A stretch of 64,000 bases of DNA from Neostapfia colusana (GCA_030760725.1 JASWHV010000008.1:34134720-34198719); one strand, 5' to 3'. Positions 11,241-23,071 are shown, counted from the first letter of the stretch. Notes: a model not told the origin generated them from the letters alone. Program-made: numbers and translations.

Positions 11241-12532
11241 GTGAGCTCCCCTACCCCTCCGCAGTCGATCCTTGTGAAAAACTGCAAGATTTAATGTATA
11301 GCGGCAAGGAACCGAAGCTGCGCCGGCGAGATCGCCACCCCCGCCGCCGCGCGCCGCCGCGCGCGCGGGCTGGCTCCGGCCAGGGCGACGTGGCCCCTTG
11401 AGTGCCGTCTATTTTAAATCGCACGGTACAAATAAAACCCACGCGTACCGGTTCGGCGATCTAATCTGAGCCGTCTATTTTAAATCGGACGGTTTACATC
11501 AGCCCCGCGTTATAAAGGCCAGGATTCTTACGCGCTACCCCCTGGGGATCTCGGAAAACACGAGCTAGCACCGGAAACTTCTGATCTAGCCCCTAGAACT
11601 TCAGAAATTCGTGTAAATTCATTTAAAAAACAGTTTTAGCCCCTGGACTTAATAAAAATTAGGAAAACCCCTCTGTTATGTGTAGTTAGACCCCTGGAAA
11701 TTTATGAAATAGCAAATTAGACTCTGCAGTAGGGTGGATTTACCTTTTTGACCCTATGTGATATTAAATTTTGAAATTTGAATATGTGACTAGGATTTAA
11801 ATTTAAAAAGGTAAGCCAAACACATGTGCAAATTCAAATTTAAACTCTCCTAGCACTTGGAAAACTTTAGAATGAGTTAAAAATAGATTTTAGGCTGAAA
11901 TGAAATCTATCTAAGTGTTGTTCATATTTATTAGTGCTAGAAACACATTTTTAGGCTAGGAAATAATTCTGAAAACTGATAAAATAAATTTAAATTAGTT
12001 CACATCAGAGGAGAAGTTCAAAAATATATTATTTAATATTTTAGATCAGAACCTATTCTGTTTAGATGATATGTCCTACTATTTAATATTAAAAGTCACT
12101 TTTATGCATAGAAAATAAATCTGAAAATATAGGAAAATAGGTATGCATAATTAGAAAATGATAGATGAAGTCTCCAAATCCAAAAACTTCAGTTTAGGAT
12201 TTGGTAGAAGATCTGAAAACCTATTTGGAGTAGGGAATTACCTTTCATGCAAACTTGGTAGCTAAGAAGTGTATTAATTAAATATAAAGAATTTGTTCAA
12301 ATTGGAAATTCATATATAGTGTGCAAACAGAAATCTGAATACAAAAGTTAGAAATCATATACATATGTTAAAAGTGCATGTAGGTCAAAAATCAACACAT
12401 GTAGAGTAACCACAACACTTAGAAATGTGAATGACTTTCATAGGTATGTATGTGTGGTTTGTATGAAGTGAAAGTGTGAACTATGTCTTATGGATTGTTG
12501 TTTTCTTTTGCTATGTGTATTGGCATGAGTAG

Positions 12533-12601
12533 AACCTGCCCCAGAGCAAGTTCTCCCTTTCCAAGACCAAGACTTTCCATTCCCAGAGCAGCAGGAAGAA
12601 G
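12533..12601 (+). other. Candidate LTR exon 2 of element B
   Basis: Exactly 69 nt between acceptor-like GAGTAG and donor GCAAGT (GC-AG type). Phase-1 borders on both sides. The peptide is E/P/Q/F-rich (EPAPEQVLPFQDQDF...). D (24377-24445) and E (29910-29978) encode near-identical versions with conservative changes. It is absent from the B 3' LTR through a deletion. Confidence 0.45.
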
Positions 12602-13696
12602 GCAAGTGTCCTTGACCACTTTGATCCTATACTAGGATGTGTAGATAGAATTATTTGCAATGTCAATTAAAACATGAAACCCATGCTAGGAAGTTTCCAT
12701 AGAATTGCATTACCTTGTTTCCTTGTAGCTTGGGTTGGGATTTATTTTATCATGTCATTTATTTATATGTTTATGCTTAGCCATGCTTAGAATGGGATAA
12801 TGGGGATATGAGACCATCAATTTATTTACCTTACTCTTGAATGAGATATTATGAGTTATGTAGAGGTAGGGATCGAGGCAAGTTAGATGATTTGGTTGGT
12901 GCTGGGTGCACGAGACTCGGGTTTGTGTTTAGTACTTGCCTGGATCCTAAGGACCGGTTCATGGAGCATGTAACCTGGCTTTACCGTGCCAACCACATGC
13001 TGAGATGGGGCAGCTTGGCCAATTAATTAGGTGTATCCCCGGCGTAGTATGGGTGTGTCGGATGGTGCGGGGAATAGGTGTCAGCTGGACTACCATATGA
13101 ACCGCAAGGCTCAAGAGGGGGCCATTGCAGCGGGGTTGGAGCCTCTTGTATGCTGTTAGGGGTGAAACCTCAGTGGGCCCACGCTCGTCGGGAATCCCTT
13201 TTGTAAAGGCTTCGTAGGGATCTCCTGGCTACACACCTCGGAAGTGTGAATGTGGTTCGTGGCCACTAGCATAATGGAGGTTCTTTTAGTCCACCCGGCA
13301 ACGGGGGATGAAATCACTACATGTGGGTACAGTGGTACAAACTCTGCAGAGTCAAAACTGTCATGACAGCCGTGCTCACGGTCAAGAGCGGCTTGGACTT
13401 ATTCATGATTAGAGGATTGATGGCTTTGGAAGTTGAGAATGTTAAGCGGGGAGCTTAACATTGGAATTGATGTTATGGTTATTTGATTCTGATGATGGGT
13501 TGGGAGATTGGGACCATTTCACCTATGTAGTAATATAGGTGCTTAATAGCTAAGGTGATAGGTATTAATTGCATAGTGCTTTAACCATGAGTTCAACCTC
13601 TCCTTGTTCTAGCCATGCATGACATAACTTTCCCACACTTGCTGAGTACCAACGGTACTCAAACTTGCATATTTGTTGGTTTAAATTGCTGCTCAG

Positions 13697-13755
13697 GTCA
13701 AGGGGACGATGTGGTGTTTAATGATCAAGACTTCGGACCCGAAGAAGGATTCTAG
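13697..13755 (+). other. Candidate LTR exon 3 of element B
   Basis: Follows the acceptor-like TTGCTGCTCAG. Joined in phase 1 to exon 2 it encodes QGDDVVFNDQDFGPEEGF and then TAG. E encodes QDNEVVYNDQDFGPEEGF at the same place. The short acidic tail ends about 250 bp before the LTR end. Expression is inferred. Confidence 0.45.
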
Positions 13756-14007
13756 GTTCATGGAGTCCCCCGGGCAACGCCTGTGACGGAGCCCACAAGA
13801 ATAATATTTTCGCTACTAGTTTATTTACATGTTATGAACTTATGATCATCCATCGAGACGTATGCTTTGTAAGACATATTTATATTCGACACCTGGCTTG
13901 TAATAAATGATGCTTCACTGTTTGTCATCACATGTATGAGAAAATGATTCTGGCATACATGTGACATTCACTCGGTTGTTCTTTGGAGAAACCGGGTGTG
14001 ACAGAAG

Positions 14008-14020
14008 TGGTATCAGAGCC
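14008..14020 (+). promoter_or_regulatory. Primer binding site, tRNA-Met type (element B)
   Basis: TGGTATCAGAGCC, complementary to the 3' end of plant initiator tRNA-Met, four bases after the 5' LTR end. It primes minus-strand DNA synthesis. Confidence 0.93.
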
Positions 14021-14221
14021 AAGGTTGCCCATAGGAACGTGGACCTAGGTAGAAATGAACGTATTTAAGGCCCCTATTTTCGTAAAAACTATTTTACAAG
14101 GTGTGGGTTGAAAAGTGTTATTTAATGGGGTCACTCTCGTCATCTTACCCCAACTTTTATTCAAAATAGGATTTTTGTTTAAAATTTTATCTAACTTAAG
14201 TTTAAATGCTTTATGTTTTAG

Positions 14222-14854
14222 ATGGTTTGCATGATCCGCACCGCTCGCAAGTCCACCGGAGGGAGAGTTCCCGTAGTTGCCCTTGCCCTGAGAGAGGAGA
14301 ACCGTCCGGTGACGTACCTCTCCTACGGATTGGCAGTAGGAGGCTTGTTGCGCCGTCTTCGACGTATGCTCCAAGCCGCCGGCAATACGGGCAAGCTAAT
14401 CATACACTATAGCTCCACCCGGACCATCCGTGAGAAGCGGGAAGAATGGAGTTCAGAAATGAGGATTATCCATGAAAATCAGCTGCTTAAGTTCCACCGC
14501 TCTCCAGCTTGTCGAGCAACACAGGTCGATGTGGAGAAGGATGTCACCTGGGAGGCCATCACCTGCCAGAGTCACGTCTACCGTCGCCACCTGGACAGGA
14601 CTGAGTACATGTATGTCCTCCAGCGTGAGAATGGTACAACGGAGTACAAGTACCCGTCAGTGCAGCAGGGGACTTGCCATGAGCACATGGACTTGTGCTT
14701 GGAGGATGCTGCCATGCTCAGCACTCGACTGCAGGAGTGTCAGCAGGAGCTTCAGGATGTACGTGACACTCTGAAGGAGACTGAGGCGTTGCTTCGAGCC
14801 AGCTTGAGGGCGAGAGAAAGAGGAGATGGGAATGAACTATGTCACCGTGAATGA
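14222..14854 (+). pseudogene. Element B ORF0, protein of unknown function upstream of gag
   Basis: 210-codon ORF from ATG 14222, preceded by a T-rich stretch ending TTTTAG. The N-terminus is basic (IRTARKSTGGR), with RRLRRML near 40-47. A middle part has W-C-H-Y residues (TWEAITCQSHVYRRHLDRTEY). The C-terminal third is a likely coiled coil with leucine spacing (LSTRLQECQQELQDVRDTL). Relative to E, two bases are missing near 14838, so the frame closes early; E's version runs on through a proline/acidic tail. No named domain is recognised. Position and coiled coil hint at an RNA- or Gag-interacting role, which is a guess. Confidence 0.65.
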
Positions 14855-15309
14855 CACATGGACTCCTGACTCCCCAGATCGTCGGGCGAGCAGGCGTCGC
14901 CGCACTTCTCCACCAGCAGCTTCCCCACCCAAAGCGGAGTCAGAGGGCAGCCGCAATAATGAGGAAGATCCCGAGGAGCCAGCTCAGTGATACAAGTAGT
15001 GTAGAGTCCTTTCCCTTAGTTTAGCAGATGCCGAGTAGTCGAGTCGTTACATTAGTTAATGGTGCGATTATGTTTGGTGTGTGACGTGAGATATGGAAGC
15101 CATGGGCAATTGTCCACAACCTCGTCTTCAGGATTGTTTTGCTTTGATGGGTGAACCCTTATGAATTAAGAGTGCATTTATTTTCGCGTAAGACGTGAGA
15201 CCATCAGAAAATGTTAATATAATAAGACCCCATGAATTTTAAGTTTAAACAAGCAAATTGGGAAGTTAATACGTAATGCTTTAAATTGACATTTGGTTGA
15301 TCATGATAG
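14855..15309 (+). other. Spacer between ORF0 and gag of element B
   Basis: Holds the out-of-frame remainder of ORF0 (to about 14990), then roughly 320 bp of non-coding AT-rich sequence ending GATCATGATAG directly before the gag ATG. Equivalent spacers exist in E and D. Confidence 0.7.
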
Positions 15310-16500
15310 ATGGCCGGAAGAGGAAGGGGCCGTGGTGCCAACCCCGCCAACAACAACGATGAAGCCGGTAACCCTCACCTTTCCGGAGGGCAAGACAGGG
15401 GTGATCGTCGGGAAGGAGTTGCCCATCCACCAAATGCTTGAAAATCAGAATCAGCTCATCCAGAGCCTGACTCAAGTGGTGGCCAACTTGCACCAAGCTC
15501 CACCTCCACAAGCTGCACCACGCCAACCAAGGTTGAGTGAGTTTTTAGGGACTCAACCTCCAAAGTTTGCAAGTGCTGCTGAACCTCTGGAAGCAGATGA
15601 TTGGCTAAATACCATTGAGAGCAAGATGAAGATCATACAATGCCAAGGATATGAGAGGGTGCTGTTTGCCTCTCACCAATTGCATGGACCTGCTGCTGAT
15701 TGGTGGACCGCTTACGTGGCCGCCCATCATGACCCTGAGAACATCACTTGGGAAGAGTTCAAGCGTAGCTTCCGCAACCATTACATACCAAGGGGTGATG
15801 TTAAAAACAAGAGAAAGGAGTTCTTGGGGCTGCAGAAAGGAAACATGACGGTGAGGGAATACCTCACTAAATTCACCCAACTATCCCGTTATGCACCACG
15901 GGACATAGAGACTGATGAGAAGAAACAGGACTGCTTTGTGGAAGGACTTACAGCGGAAATGCAGTGTGCAATGTCCTCCAACGAGTACGAAAGCTTCCAA
16001 AAGATGGTGGACAGAGAATTTGTGGTGGAGAGGAAGCTGAAGGCCTTGGAAAATGAAAACAAGAGGAAGGCGGGATGGTCACACCAAGCCTCGGGTAGCA
16101 ACACACGCCCACGTCTGATGTGGCAACCCGCAGGGCAGACGAGCCTTGCTGCGGAACCCTACTCAGCACCGAGAGGGTACAACCCGAACTTCAGGCCTCC
16201 GTCAGCACCAGCACAGCCACAACGTCAGTTTGTACAGCAGCCTCGCCCCACATATCAACCTCGACCAGCAGTACAAGGACCCCCAAACCAACCCCAAGAC
16301 AACAAAGGCCAGGCACCTAAGGTTGGGGTACAATGCTTTAGCTGTGGTGAAGTGGGGCACTACGCCCATAAGTGCCCAAAGAAGAAGCCCGTGCAGCCGC
16401 AACAGCAGAACGTGATGCGAGGACGGGTGAACCACGTGACCATGGAGGAAGCGCAAGAGGCACCTGACATGGTAGTTTGTAAGTTTCCTGCCAATTTATA
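15310..16500 (+). pseudogene. gag: Element B gag, frameshifted
   Basis: Structural capsid protein that packages element RNA. The start is ATG 15310 (MAGRGRGRG, basic and glycine-rich), as in E and D. A 2-bp loss near 15421 (GTTGATCCC in D, GTTGCCC here) shifts the frame after about 38 codons. The downstream frame is then open through the retrotransposon Gag domain (WWTAY, SFRNHYIPRG, LSRYAPRD) and a proline/glutamine-rich linker to a CCHC zinc knuckle (CFSCGEVGHYAHKC, 16334-16375). A longer open frame extends upstream of the true start but lacks an ATG there. Confidence 0.9.
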
Positions 16501-19500
16501 CATTGCAACCCTGTTGTTCGATTCTGGTGCTACCCACTCGTTCATTACCCAAGGGTTTGCTAAGAAGCATGATCTAGCAACAACACAAATGAACCATATG
16601 CTAGCAGTAAACTCTCCAGGTGGAGAAATAAGGACAAGACAAGTGTGTCCCAAGGTGAATCTAGACATTAATGGGGTAGTATTTACTGCCAACCTCATAG
16701 TGATAGATTCACAAGGGATAGATATTATTTTGGGCATGGATTGGTTGACCAAACATAAGGGAATCATGCATTGTTCGACAAGAATGGTGGAACTAACTCA
16801 CCCTAGTGGCACAAGAGTAAAGTTCATAACAATACAAGAGCCTAGGAGGGACATTAAATTAAATAAGGTTGAGGTGAAAGTGGAGGAGATCAGGATTATT
16901 AGGGAATATCCAGACGTTTTTCCGGAGGAGTTGCCAGGTATGCCTCCCGATCGTGAAGTGGAATTCGCGATTGAGCTAGTGCCTGGAACAGCTCCGATAT
17001 ACAAGAGACCTTATCGTATGGACTCCAAACAGCTGGAAGAACTCAAGGAACATTTAAGAGAATTGACAGAAAAGGAGTACATTCATCCTAGTTCCTCACC
17101 ATGGGGAGCTCCAGTGATATTTTTGCCTAAGAAGGATGGAACCCAAAGGTTATGCGTAGACTACCGTGCGTTGAATGAAGTAACCATCAAGAACAAGTAC
17201 CCATTACCCCGCATTGAAGACTTGTTTGATCATTTGAGGGGAGCTTGTGTGTTCTCGAAAATTGATCTCAGGTCGGGATACCACCAACTTAAGATAAGGC
17301 AAACTGATATTCCAAAGTTTCGTATCTCGGTACGGACTGTATGAATACACCGTCATGCCTTTCGGGCTAACTAATGCCCCGACATACTTCATGTATCTCA
17401 TGAACAAGGTATTCATGGAATATCTGGACAAATTTGTTGTGGTTTTCATTGATGATATTCTCGTCTTTTCCAAAGATGAAGAAGAACATGAGAGGCATTT
17501 AAGGTTGGTGTTGCAAAAACTAAGAGAACACCAACTATATGCCAAGCTGAGCAAGTGTGAGTTCTGGTTGAAGAGAGTTCCCTTCTTAGGACATATAATC
17601 TCGGAGGGAGGAATCTCCGTAGATCCCGCCAAGATCGAGGATGTACAGAAGTGGAAGACCCCTGAGAATGTTGGGGAAGTGCGAAGCTTCTTAGGATTGG
17701 CTGGGTATTATTGACGGTTTATCGAGGGTTTCTCCAAGATTTCGAGACCCCTCACCAAATTGTTGGAGAAGGGAAACACATTCACATGGACACCACAGTG
17801 CGAGACGAGTTTTCAGGAACTGAAGAAAAGATTGACAAGAGCCCCAGTGCTAGTTATGCCAGATATGCAGAAAAACTTTTTGGTGTACTGCGATGCCTCT
17901 GGAAACGGGTTGGGATGTGTTCTCATGCAAGAGGGGCATGTCGTGGCTTACGCGTCCCGGCAGCTCCGGAAACACGAGAAGAACTATCCTACACATGACC
18001 TAGAGCTAGCTGCAGTGGTACACGCGTTGAAGATTTGGCGGCATTACTTGATGGGGAAAAGGACAGAGATATATACGGACCATAAGAGCTTAAAGTACAT
18101 TTTCACACAGCCAGATCTCAACCTCAGACAAAGGAGATGGTTAGAGCTGATCAACGACTTTGATGTGGACATCAACTATCATCCTAGGAAAGCGAACGTC
18201 ATGGCAGATGCTTTAAGTCAGAAAGTGCAGGTCAATAGGTTGAGTTTGAAGGACATGCCTGCAGAATTGAAGGAAGATGTTATAAAACACAATCTATGTC
18301 TGGTGAATAGTGGTGAAGCCATCGCCATGGAAGTGGATACCACCTTAGAGCAAGACATACGCGATGGACAAAAGAATGATGAGAAGATACAAGAAATCCG
18401 ACAACTCATCAAGGATAATAGAGCCCCTGGTTTCAGAGAGGATGAACAAGGTACGGTTTGGCACGGGAAAAGAATCTGTGTGCCTGAAGTGAAGGAGATC
18501 CGTGAATCGATTTTGTAGGAGGCTCATGATTCCGACTATTCCATTCATCCTAGGAGTACGAAGATGTACCAGGACCTCAAGAGCAGGTATTGGTGGTATG
18601 GCATGAAGCGAGATGTCGCGGAACATGTTGCCCTATGTGACACATGTCAGTTGGTGAAAGCAGAACATCAACGACCCGCAGTACTATTGCAACCACTCAA
18701 AGTGCCTGAATGGAAATGGGAAGAAATCGGTATGGATTTCATAGTGGGACTACCCAGGACCCAATCAGGATATGATTCGATATGGGTCATCATTGACAGG
18801 CTAACCAAGGTAGCTCATTTCATTCCCGTGAAAGAAAGCTACAGCGGATCCAAATTGGCGGAATTATACATGTCAAGGATCGTGTGTTTCCATGGAGTGA
18901 CAAAGAAGATAGTGTCAGATCGAGGGACACAGTTCACCTCAAGGTTCTGGCAGAAGTTACATGAAACCATGGGAACTCTGAATTTTAGTTCTGCCTATCA
19001 TCCTCAGACTGACGGACAAACGGAAAGAACCAATCAGATCCTTGAGGACATGCTGAGAGCGTGTGCACTCAAAAACAATCGGAGTTGGGATAAGAACTTA
19101 CCGTATGTGGAGTTCTCCTATAACAACAGCTATCAGGCCAATATGAAGATGTCCCCATTTGAGGCTTTGTATGGGAGAAAGTGCAGAACTCCACTATTTT
19201 GGAACCAAGCCGGGGAAAGTAAAGTGTTTGGACCCGCGGTACTACAAGAAGCCGAGGCGAAAGTGAGGGAAATTCGCAACAACTTGAGGATAGCACAGAC
19301 ACGACAAAAGAGCTATGCCGATGTACAGAGAAGAGAGCTCGTTTTCAACGTGGGGGACTATGTCTACCTCAAGGTGTCTCCTATTCGAGGACTTCGTCGG
19401 TTCAAGGTGAAAGGGAAGTTATCACCTCGATACATCGGACCCTTTCAGGTTCTTGAAAGGAAAGGCGAAGTGGCATATCAACTAGGACTACCGGCTCGCT

Positions 19501-19769
19501 TATCAGATGTGCACGATGTATTACATGTGTCACAACTCAAGAAATGTCTGAGGAGGCCTGAAGAGATGTTACCCATGAATGAGGTTGACGTACTAGAGGA
19601 TCTGTCTTATGCCGAGCAACCGGTCAAGATTTTGGAGACAATGGAACGCCTCACAAGAAATAAAAGAATTCGGATGTGCAAGGTGCAGTGGAAGCATCAC
19701 CCGGAAGAGGAAGCCACATGGGAGCGAGAAGACGAGCTTAAGGCACAGTTTCCGGAATTGTTTTCCTAG
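16501..19769 (+). pseudogene. pol: Element B pol (protease, RT, RNase H, integrase, chromodomain), multiply broken
   Basis: Same frame as the downstream part of gag. The protease keeps DSGATHSF (16520-16528 encodes DSG) and ILGMDWL. RT runs to a 5-bp deletion at about 17317 (frameshift); the rest of RT with MPFGLTNAP and FIDD (about 17450) follows in another frame. TGA at 17712-17714 replaces an arginine codon. RNase H follows (CDASGNGLGC, TDHKSL). TAG at 18516-18518 replaces a lysine codon just before the integrase HHCC finger. Integrase (MDFIVG, SDRGT, TDGQTE) and chromodomain (WKHHPEEEATWE) are open to TAG at 19767-19769. One codon is missing in the MGTHLNF block (reads MGTLNF). It cannot make a full polyprotein. 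Confidence 0.93.
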
Positions 19770-19776
19770 AACCACC

Positions 19777-19812
19777 AATATCGAGGACGAGATTTTTTTA
19801 GGGGGGTAGAGC
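19777..19812 (+). promoter_or_regulatory. Element B polypurine tract and decayed hairpin
   Basis: AATATCGAGGACGAGATT (19777-19794) is the PPT-proximal hairpin with one stem mismatch. TTTTTTTAGGGGGGTA follows and ends six bases before the 3' LTR. Confidence 0.8.
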
Positions 19813-22800
19813 TGTAATACCCCAAAACCTGTTAAGAGGGGAATTTAAAATTTTTTGGACGTATTGCATGTGGTGCAGAAATTCAAATTCAAATTGGAAT
19901 TCAAATTCAAATCAAAATAGAAAAGAAAAAAAAAGAAAAAGAAAAAACAAAACCCCTGGCCAATGGGCTGAAACCCACCAGCCGGCCCACCCGCCCCCGC
20001 GCCAGCCCGCAGCCGCGCGCTCCCCTCTCTCTTTCTCACTGACACGCAGGGCCCGCGATCATCCTCTTCCTAGCGTGATCGCGCCAACCGCCGGGACTCC
20101 TCCGCGCGCCGAATCCAAACCACCCCGGAAACCCGCGTTTCCCCAGCCGAATTCTGGTCCCGGACGACTCAAACTCAATCACAACCGACACACCGCCCTC
20201 CCCCGTCTATATAAACGCCGGCGTCGCCCCGTTTTCCCCACCCGATCAGCTGTTTTTCCTCCCGGTGAGAACCGAAGCTCCGATCACCGTTTTCTCTCGA
20301 TCTTTGCTCGGGTTTTCTGATCTAACACGCCGATCCTGTTCCACCGCCTCCGGGGAATCACGCAGGTGCATAAGACTCGGTAGATTGTGCCCTAGACACA
20401 ACTCCGACGAGCATCGCCGCGATTCCATCTCGGACCTCGTTGTCGACCGCCTTCCAGGGCCTCCAAGCTCAAGAAAAACCCCGAGGTGAGATCCCCGACC
20501 TCCCCTCTACCGATCTATGCCATGAAATCCCAGTTTTAGGAGGGATAGACGAAGATCCGAAGTTTTTCGGCGAGATCGCCGCCTCCCGCCGCCGCGCGCC
20601 ACCGGGCAGTGCCGCCCGCGCACGGCCAGGGCGACGTGGCCGCTTGTGCGCCGTCTATTTTAAATCGCACGGTAGAACTGAAACCCCCGCGTACCGGTTC
20701 GACGTTATAATCTCAGCCGTCTATTTTAAATCGGACGGTCCACGTCGGCCCCGCATTATAAAGGCCGGGATTCTTAAGCGCTACCCCCTGGGGATCTCGA
20801 AAAACACGAGCTGGCCCCGAAAACTTCTGATCTAGCCCCTAGAACTACAGAAATTCATGTAAATTCAATTAAAAATCAGTTTTAGCCCCTGGACTTAATA
20901 AAAAATAGCAAAAACCCTTTGTTATGCATAGTTAGGCCCCTGGAAATTTGTAAAATAATAAATTAGACCCTGTAGTAGGGTGAATTTACCTTTTTGACCC
21001 TATATGGTATTAAATTTAGAAATTTGAATGTGTGACTAGGATTTAAATTTAAAAGGAAAGACAAACACATGTGCTAATTCAATTTTAAACTCTACTAACA
21101 CTTGGAAAACTTTAGAATGAACTAAAAATAAATTTTAGGCTGAAATGAAATCTGTTTGGGTGTTGTTCATATTTATTAGTTCTAGGAACACATTTTTAGG
21201 TTAATAAATTATTCTGAAAATGGGTAAAATAAATTTAAATTAGTTCACATCAGAGGAGAAGTTCAAAAACATATTATTTAATATATTAGATCAGAACCTA
21301 TTCTGTTTAGATGTTATGCCGTACTATTTAATATTTAGAACTTACTTTTAGGCATAGAAAATAAATCTGGAAAATAAAGGAAAAATAGGTATGCATAATT
21401 AGAAAATGATAAATGAAGTCTACAAATCCAAAGATTTCAGTTTGGGATTTGGTAGAAGGTTTAAAAACCCACTTGGAATAGGAAATTACCTTCCATGCAA
21501 ACTTGGTAGCTAAAGAGTGTGTTAATTGAATATAAAAAATTTGTTTAGAATTGAAATTCATATATATATAGTGTGCAAATAAAAATCTGAATACAAAAGT
21601 TAGAAATCATATACATATGTTTATAAGTGCATGTAGGCCAAAAATCAACACATGTAGAGTAACCCCAACACTTAGAAATGTGAATGACTTTCATAGGTAT
21701 GTATGTGTGTTTTGCATGAAGTGAAAGTGTGAACTATGTCTTATGGATTGCATTACCTTGTTTTCCTTGAAGCTTGGGTTGGGATTTGCTTTATTGTGTC
21801 ATTCATTCATATTACTTATGCTTAGCCATGATTAGAATGGGATAAGTGGGATATGATATCATCAACTTGTTTACTTTATTCTTGGATGAGATATTATGAG
21901 TTATGTAGAGGTAGGGATCGAGGCAAGTTGGATGATTTGGTTGGTGCTGGGTGCACGAGACTCGGATTTGTGTTTAGTACTTGCCTGGATCCTAAGGACC
22001 GGTTCATGGAGAATGTAACCTGGCTTTACCGTGCCAACCACATGCTGAGATGGGGCAGCTTGGCCAATTAATTAGGTGTATCCCCGGCGTAGTATGGGTG
22101 TGTTGGATGTTGCGGGGAATAGGTGTCAGCTGGACTACCATATGAACCGCAAGGCTCAAGAGGGGGCCACTGCAGCGGGGTTGGAGCCTCTTGTATGCTG
22201 TTAGGGGTGAAATCTCAGTGGGCCCACGCTCGTCGGGAATCCCTTTTGTAAAGGCTTCGTAGTGATCTTCTGGCTACACACCTGGGAAGTGTGAATGTGG
22301 TTCGTGGCCACTAGCATAATGGAGGTTCTTTTAGTCCACCTGGCAACGGAGGATGAAATCACTACATGTAGGTACAGTGGTACAAACTCTGCAGAGTCAA
22401 AACTGTCATGACAGCCGTGCTCACGGTCCAGAGCGGCTTCGACTTATTCATGATTAGAGGATTGATGGCTTTGGAAGTTTAGGATGTTAAGCGGGGAGCT
22501 TAACATTGGAATTGATGTTATGGTTATTTGATTCTGATGATGGATTGGGAGATTGGGAGCATTTCACCTATGTAGTAATATAGGTGCTTAATAGCTAAGG
22601 TGATAGGTATTAATTGCGTAGTGCTTTAACCATGAGTTCAACCTCTCCTTATTCTAGCCATGCATGACATAACTTTCCTACACTTGCTGAGTACCAACGG
22701 TACTAAAACTTGCATATTTGTTGGTTTAAATTGCTGCTCAGGTCAAGGGGACGATGTGGTGTTTAATGATCAAGGCTTCAGACCCGAAGAAGGATTCTAG

Positions 22801-23048
22801 GTTCATGGAGTCCCCCGGGCAACGCCTGTGACGGAGCCCACAAGAATAATATTTCTGCTGCTAGTTTATTTACATGTTATGAACTTATGATCGTCCATCG
22901 AGACGTATGCTTTGTAAGACCTATTTATATTCGACACCTGGCTTGTAATAAATGATGCTTCACTGTTTGTCATCACATGTATGAGAAAATGATCCTGGCA
23001 TACATGTGATATTCACTCGGTTGTTCTTCGGAGAAACCGGGTGTGACA
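19813..23048 (+). repeat. Element B 3' LTR
   Basis: 3236 bp, TGTAATACCC...GGGTGTGACA. U3 has AAATTC repeats and a long purine run (about 19880-19945), then TATA at 20208-20215. Donor-like CCGAG|GTGAG lies at 20485/20486. A 210-bp segment present in the 5' LTR is missing at 21750/21751, which removes candidate exon 2. Candidate exon 3 survives near 22739-22799. Confidence 0.93.
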
Positions 23049-23071
23049 TATACATCAGCTATAGGAGAAGA
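23049..23071. other. 23-bp spacer between elements B and D
   Basis: The only sequence in the window outside an element. It begins TATAC (possible B target duplication) and ends GAAGA (possible D target duplication). The partner copies are outside the window. Confidence 0.6.

Larger units (their letters stand above)
10812..14003 (+). repeat. Element B 5' LTR (start displaced by element A)
   Basis: Aligns with 3' LTR positions from about 20050 to 23048 and ends GGGTGTGACA at 14003, four bases before the primer site. A TATA box lies at 10974. It keeps a 210-bp segment (12498-12707) missing from the 3' LTR. Contents in order: GC-rich promoter and leader, donor-like CTAG|GTGAG at 11240/11241, a pair of CCGTC...GACGG palindromes, AT-rich sequence, candidate exon 2 (12533-12601), a conserved GC-moderate block (12840-13400), and candidate exon 3 (13697-13755). 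Confidence 0.92.
10812..23048 (+). mobile_element. Element B: Ty3/gypsy chromovirus, plus strand
   Basis: Full-size element apart from the first roughly 240 bp of its 5' LTR, which lie beyond element A, left of the window. Order: 5' LTR, tRNA-Met primer site, ORF0, gag, pol, polypurine tract, 3' LTR. It is closely related to D and E. Gag-pol carries two frameshifts and two nonsense codons. Only the right flank (23049-23053, TATAC) is visible for a target duplication, so none can be confirmed. Confidence 0.93.

Noticed and set aside
14008..14020. tRNA gene fragments at the tRNA-Met complementary sites
   Set aside because: Only 13 bases match, at the fixed position after the LTR. These are primer binding sites.
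15293..15309. Earlier start for B gag at 15293
   Set aside because: That codon is TTG in a frame opened only by the 2-bp deletion. D and E start at the ATG equivalent to 15310.
17300..17360. Programmed frameshift in B RT
   Set aside because: Comparison with E shows a plain 5-bp deletion inside a conserved RT block, with no slippery site logic.
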